From contig JAKAZN010000052.1 in assembly GCA_021815835.1 (NCBI GenBank), forward strand, positions 1 to 8,570: 8,570 nt of DNA. Direction: 5' to 3'. Each line of letters begins with the position of its first letter. Position 1 is the first letter of the stretch. Source of the stretch: Pseudomonadota bacterium (GTDB taxonomy: Bacteria > Pseudomonadota > Alphaproteobacteria > Acetobacterales > Acetobacteraceae). Positions 5,798-8,570 of this stretch are shown here, piece after piece. The notes below the pieces were generated by a model. That model did no database searches. It was given only the letters and a program-made list of their open reading frames with translations, and was not told the origin of the DNA. The translations under genes were made by a program, and so were the position numbers.

Positions 5798-7183
5798 TTG
5801 GCCAAACCCACCCCCCGCTATATCTGCGCCGCCTGCGGCGCGAGCTTCCCGAAATGGGCCGGCCGCTGCGAGGCCTGCGGCGGCTGGAACACGATCGCCG
5901 AGGAACCCCTCGCCGCCCGTCCCGGCCCCGCCGCGAAATCCGCCCCCGGCCGGCCCGTCACCTTCGTCCCCCTCGCCGGCAGCGCCGCCCCCCCGCCGCG
6001 CACCCCCACCGGCATCGCCGAGCTCGACCGCGTGCTGGGCGGCGGCCTGGTGGAGGCATCCGCGGTCCTGGTCGGCGGCGATCCGGGGATCGGCAAATCC
6101 ACCCTGCTGCTGCAGGCTGCCGCCGTGATGGCCGCCGCCGGGCGGCAGGTCCTGTACGTCTCGGGCGAGGAATCGATCGACCAGATCCGCCTGCGCGCCC
6201 GCCGCCTGGGCGTCGCCGAGGCGCCCATCGGCCTGGCCGCCGCGGTCAATCTGCGCGACATCGCCGCCGCGTTGGAACAATCCCCGGCCGCGCTGGTGGT
6301 GATCGATTCAATCCAGACGATGTGGCTCGATTCCATCGACAGCGCTCCGGGCACCGTCACCCAGGTGCGCGCGGCCGCCTTCGAGCTGATCCGGCTGGCA
6401 AAATCGCGCGGCTTCGCGCTGGTGCTGGTGGGCCACGTCACCAAGGACGGCGCGATCGCCGGGCCGCGCGTGGTCGAGCACATGGTCGATGCGGTGCTCT
6501 ATTTCGAAGGCGATCGCGGCCATCAGTTCCGCATCCTGCGCGGGGTGAAGAACCGGTTCGGCGCCACCGACGAGATCGGCGTGTTCGAGATGACCGATCG
6601 GGGCCTTGCCGAGGTCACCAATCCCTCGGCATTGTTTCTGGCGGAACGGCGCGGCAATGTCGCCGGCAGCGCGGTGTTCGCGGGGCTGGAGGGAACGCGC
6701 CCGGTGCTGCTGGAAGTGCAGGCGCTGCTCGCGCCCAATCCGGGCGGCGCGCCGCGGCGATCGGTGATCGGCTGGGATGGCGGGCGGTTGTCGATGCTGC
6801 TCGCGGTGCTGGAAACGCGCTGCGGGCTGCGGCTGTCGGGCAGCGATGTCTATCTCAACATCGCCGGCGGGCTGCGGGTGAATGAGCCGGCGGCCGATCT
6901 CGCGGTCGCGGCGGCGATCGCCTCGGCGGTCTCCGACCGGCCGACCCATCCGGGCACGGTCTATTTCGGCGAGGTGGGGCTGTCGGGCGAAGTGCGCCAG
7001 GTGGCGCAGGCAGAGGCGCGGTTGAAGGAAGCGGCGAAGCTCGGCTTCGACACCGCCTGCCTGCCGCGCCGGCTGGCGCGCGGCGGACGGGCGCTGGCCG
7101 CGCCGGCGGGGCTGCGGCTGGATGAGATCGGCCATCTTGCCGATCTGGTGGCGCATTTCGTAGGCGCGGACGGCGGCGGCTGA
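5798..7183 (+). CDS. radA: DNA repair protein RadA
   Basis: A 461-residue RecA-like ATPase that drives branch migration of recombination intermediates; E. coli RadA has 460 residues. The N-terminal zinc finger has C10, C13, C24 and C27 (YICAACG and RCEACGGW). Walker A is GGDPGIGKST at 93-102, Walker B is VVIDS with D170, and the RadA-specific KNRFG lies at 251-255. The C-terminal Lon-like domain follows, with recognisable segments (GRLSMLLAVLE, VYLNIAGGLRVNEPAADLAV, GEVGLSGEVRQV). The start is the TTG at 5798, because LAKPTPRYICAACG aligns with the usual MAK...Y-x-C RadA N-terminus; the upstream ATG at 5714 would overlap the preceding gene in another frame. No strong ribosome site precedes the TTG, so expression may depend on coupling to the 181-residue gene 14 bases upstream. 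It acts in the cytoplasm on DNA and is complete, with all key residues. Confidence 0.97.
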   Translation: MAKPTPRYICAACGASFPKWAGRCEACGGWNTIAEEPLAARPGPAAKSAPGRPVTFVPLAGSAAPPPRTPTGIAELDRVLGGGLVEASAVLVGGDPGIGKSTLLLQAAAVMAAAGRQVLYVSGEESIDQIRLRARRLGVAEAPIGLAAAVNLRDIAAALEQSPAALVVIDSIQTMWLDSIDSAPGTVTQVRAAAFELIRLAKSRGFALVLVGHVTKDGAIAGPRVVEHMVDAVLYFEGDRGHQFRILRGVKNRFGATDEIGVFEMTDRGLAEVTNPSALFLAERRGNVAGSAVFAGLEGTRPVLLEVQALLAPNPGGAPRRSVIGWDGGRLSMLLAVLETRCGLRLSGSDVYLNIAGGLRVNEPAADLAVAAAIASAVSDRPTHPGTVYFGEVGLSGEVRQVAQAEARLKEAAKLGFDTACLPRRLARGGRALAAPAGLRLDEIGHLADLVAHFVGADGGG

Positions 7184-7218
7184 CGCCGTCTGTCACCCAT
7201 CCGCGGACGGTGCCGGGA

Positions 7219-7824
7219 TCAGCCGGCGGCGAGGCGCTTCTCGACGAACATCAGTCGATCCTGGCCCCAGAAAATTTCCTCCCCGATCACGTAGCTGGGG
7301 GCGCCGAACACGCCGCGGGCGAGCGCATCCTTCGTGTCGGCAGCGCGGCGCTCGGCCCAGCGCGGTTCGGCGGCAAGCGGCAATAATCGTTCCGGGTCCT
7401 GATCCACGTCGCGGATCAGTTGGGCGAGGGTGGCGGAATCGCCGGGGTTGCGCTCCTGCTCCCACAGCGCCTTGAGCACGCGATGGGCGAGGCGGAGGGC
7501 GGGGAGATCGCCCACCGTCTCGCGGAGCGCGATGACGCAGCACGCGGCTTGCAGTTCGTTCGCGGGGAAGAATCTCGGTTCCAAGGTGATCGGGATGCCG
7601 AGATGATCGCGCCAGCGTTTCAGCTCCATCATCCGGTATGCCTGGCGTTGCGGCGCGCGCTTTGGCAGCGGCAGGCCCCCCGATTGCGGGAAGATGCTGC
7701 CGAAATCAACCGGGTAGATGCGCAAGGTGGCATCTTGGGCCGGCACCATCGCCGCGATCCGCGCGGCGCCGAGATGGGTCCAGGGCGAATTGAGCGAGGC
7801 GTAGTAGTCGATATGCAGGGCCAT
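7219..7824 (-). CDS. 2-hydroxychromene-2-carboxylate isomerase-like protein (kappa-GST/DsbA fold)
   Basis: A 201-residue thioredoxin-fold protein of the HCCA isomerase/kappa glutathione transferase group. The N-terminal YYASLNSPWTHLG corresponds to the FDFLSP-type motif of NahD, placing the glutathione-contacting serine at S13; there is no CxxC, so it is not a disulfide oxidase. The C-terminal GVFGAPSYVIGEEIFWGQDRL is the typical family signature, with the cis-proline loop in APS. The size matches the family. NahD performs glutathione-dependent isomerisation in naphthalene breakdown, but most genomic relatives have unknown substrates and no other naphthalene genes are present, so the exact reaction is unassigned. 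The ATG at 7824 has AAGGA nine bases upstream. It lies downstream of the cupin gene on the same strand but 154 bases away, so it may have its own promoter. It converges on radA with 35 bases between stops. Confidence 0.88.
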   Translation of the reverse strand: MALHIDYYASLNSPWTHLGAARIAAMVPAQDATLRIYPVDFGSIFPQSGGLPLPKRAPQRQAYRMMELKRWRDHLGIPITLEPRFFPANELQAACCVIALRETVGDLPALRLAHRVLKALWEQERNPGDSATLAQLIRDVDQDPERLLPLAAEPRWAERRAADTKDALARGVFGAPSYVIGEEIFWGQDRLMFVEKRLAAG

Positions 7825-7855
7825 GTGGGGCTTTCCTTGCTCGGACGGATTCAGG

Positions 7856-7889
7856 GCCTCCCGTGCTCGCCGTGCGGCGACAGGGAGGC
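7856..7889. repeat. Long near-perfect inverted repeat
   Basis: GCCTCCC (7856-7862) pairs with GGGAGGC (7883-7889), and the inner TCGCCG (7867-7872) pairs with CGGCGA (7875-7880). TG (7864-7865) pairs with CA (7881-7882). The result is about 15 pairs with two single-base bulges and a two-base loop. It lies in the 154-base gap upstream of the HCCA isomerase-like gene. No U-run follows on the minus strand, so it is not a classic terminator. It could be a dispersed REP-like palindrome, a transcript-processing or attenuation hairpin, or a protein-binding site. Confidence 0.7.
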
Positions 7890-7901
7890 GCCGACCATGA
7901 A

Positions 7902-7916
7902 GCCCCCAATCGGGGC
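7902..7916. repeat. Short inverted repeat beside the longer hairpin
   Basis: GCCCC (7902-7906) and GGGGC (7912-7916) form a five-pair stem around the loop CAATC. It stands 12 bases from the longer palindrome and 63 bases after the cupin stop in the minus direction. Short GC stems are common by chance in DNA this GC-rich; its proximity to the larger hairpin is the only reason to note it. The rest of the gap (7825-7978) shows a Shine-Dalgarno for the isomerase-like gene and nothing else I recognise. Confidence 0.35.
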
Positions 7917-7978
7917 GGCGAGCAACCGGGCGATGCGGTGGCCGAGGTGCAGCTCGCGATCTCGGGCTACGCCGCGGC

Positions 7979-8344
7979 TCACGCGTCGCTGGGCGGCGTC
8001 GTGATCACCAGGAACACCAGGTCGCGCAGGCCGGAATTGTAGATCGCGTGCTCCACCCCGGGCGGGATATGGATCACGTCATGGCCGCGCACCACGCGCC
8101 GTTCGCCGTCGATCTCCATCAGGCCCTCGCCGTCCAGCACGTGATAGATCTGTTCCTGGATCTTGTGCCGATGCGGCGCGACATAGCCCTTGGGTTGATA
8201 GGAGGATATGCGGTGATCCAACCGCGTGCCCGCCGCCATCTCCGGGCTTACCAGCATCTTCGAATGCGCGTCATAATGCGCGGGCGGGGTCTCCCACAGC
8301 ACCTCGGCGATGTTGCGGATCGTCGCACCGTTGCGTTCGTACAT
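7979..8344 (-). CDS. Small single-domain cupin protein
   Basis: A 121-residue protein with one conserved beta-barrel cupin domain. Motif 1 spans G53-G74 and supplies H58, H60 and E64 (HRHKIQE). Motif 2 spans G87-N103 and supplies H99 (PPGVEH). These are the expected ligands of one divalent metal, so a metal-bound fold is likely. The N-terminal 45 residues extend the core and could aid dimerisation. Single cupins like this include isomerases, dioxygenases and non-enzymatic binding proteins, and sequence alone does not separate them. The start at 8344 is strongly supported by GGAGGGA (8353-8359) eight bases upstream. It begins 17 bases after the stop of the thiamine-diphosphate enzyme, so the two form an operon and probably share a pathway. 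Confidence 0.9.
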   Translation of the reverse strand: MYERNGATIRNIAEVLWETPPAHYDAHSKMLVSPEMAAGTRLDHRISSYQPKGYVAPHRHKIQEQIYHVLDGEGLMEIDGERRVVRGHDVIHIPPGVEHAIYNSGLRDLVFLVITTPPSDA

Positions 8345-8361
8345 CTTCGGGGTCCCTCCGG

Positions 8362-8570
8362 TTACAGCGACATGCCAGCGGCGGCGAGCGCCTTCAGGAA
8401 ATTCGGCTCCGGCTGCGGCAGCGGCGGCAGCGCCCAGCTTCCGGTGCCGATCGGACGGATATCGCGCTCCACCGGCACTTCCACCAGATAGGGCCGGTTG
8501 GCGGCGATCGCGGTGGCGATCGCGTCCTCGATCTCGCCCGCATGGGTGACGGTGTGGGAGGCGACGCCGA
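8362..8570 (-). CDS. Thiamine-diphosphate enzyme, C-terminal fragment
   Basis: The frame is open from the right edge to a TAA (8362-8364), giving the last 68 residues. The segment HTVTHAGEIEDAIATAI followed by NRPYLVEVPVERD matches the end of the C-terminal pyrophosphate-binding domain in acetolactate synthase-like enzymes, where a helix precedes a P-x-L-hydrophobic-E-V strand. A proline-rich tail (WALPPLPQPEPNF) and a short helix follow. Such enzymes decarboxylate or ligate 2-oxo acids; which one this is cannot be told without the rest. It leads directly into the cupin gene. The superfamily call rests on a short region, so confidence is moderate to good. Confidence 0.78.
   Translation of the reverse strand, partial: GVASHTVTHAGEIEDAIATAIAANRPYLVEVPVERDIRPIGTGSWALPPLPQPEPNFLKALAAAGMSL

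Noticed and set aside
7186..7210. CCGTC/GACGG hairpin between the radA and isomerase-like stops as a terminator
   Set aside because: Only five to six pairs around a 15-base loop with no U-run; easily chance in GC-rich DNA.
7842..8039. Plus-strand open frame with fairly protein-like composition (contains DAVAEVQLAISGYAAAHA)
   Set aside because: It has no credible start or ribosome site, overlaps the antisense end of the cupin gene, and matches no family I recognise; a decayed gene remnant cannot be excluded but is not supported.

Overview
The window is very GC-rich, densely packed bacterial DNA with Shine-Dalgarno-led genes. The protein types, codon use and gene sizes fit an alphaproteobacterium, possibly Acetobacteraceae/Rhodospirillales or a sphingomonad; I cannot settle the family from sequence alone. 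It holds eight coding regions: six complete genes between two genes cut by the window edges. No gene-free stretch exceeds about 155 bases. I see no rRNA, tRNA, CRISPR array, insertion sequence or integrase.

Layout. (1) 1-1480, plus strand: the C-terminal end of an MFS transporter, then a cytoplasmic LVIVD-repeat beta-propeller protein 12 bases downstream. (2) 1481-1570: a short convergent intergenic region with a small hairpin and a perfect 2 x 18 bp tandem repeat. (3) 5096-1571, minus strand: a three-gene operon joined by two ATGA stop/start overlaps. In transcription order it encodes an unrecognised 309-residue protein with an internal duplication, a (2Fe-2S) small subunit, and a molybdopterin-binding large subunit of a molybdenum hydroxylase. 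(4) 5097-5237: a divergent intergenic region carrying a perfect TATAAT just before the next ATG. (5) 5238-7183, plus strand: a 181-residue exported protein of unknown function, then radA (DNA repair ATPase) from a TTG start. (6) 7219-8570, minus strand: the C-terminus of a thiamine-diphosphate enzyme, a small cupin 17 bases downstream, a 154-base gap with two inverted repeats, and a 2-hydroxychromene-2-carboxylate isomerase-like (kappa-GST/DsbA fold) protein.

How the genes may work together: apart from radA and its small neighbour, the content is catabolic (transporter, molybdenum hydroxylase of the isoquinoline/nicotinate dehydrogenase type, thiamine-diphosphate enzyme, cupin, HCCA-isomerase-like enzyme). 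This suggests an accessory region for uptake and oxidation of small organic, perhaps aromatic or N-heterocyclic, compounds; the substrate is not readable from sequence. The least ordinary items are the duplicated 309-residue protein locked into the hydroxylase operon, and a ring of histidines at similar places in successive blades of the LVIVD propeller. I do not see a clear defence system, mobile element or other dramatic new system.
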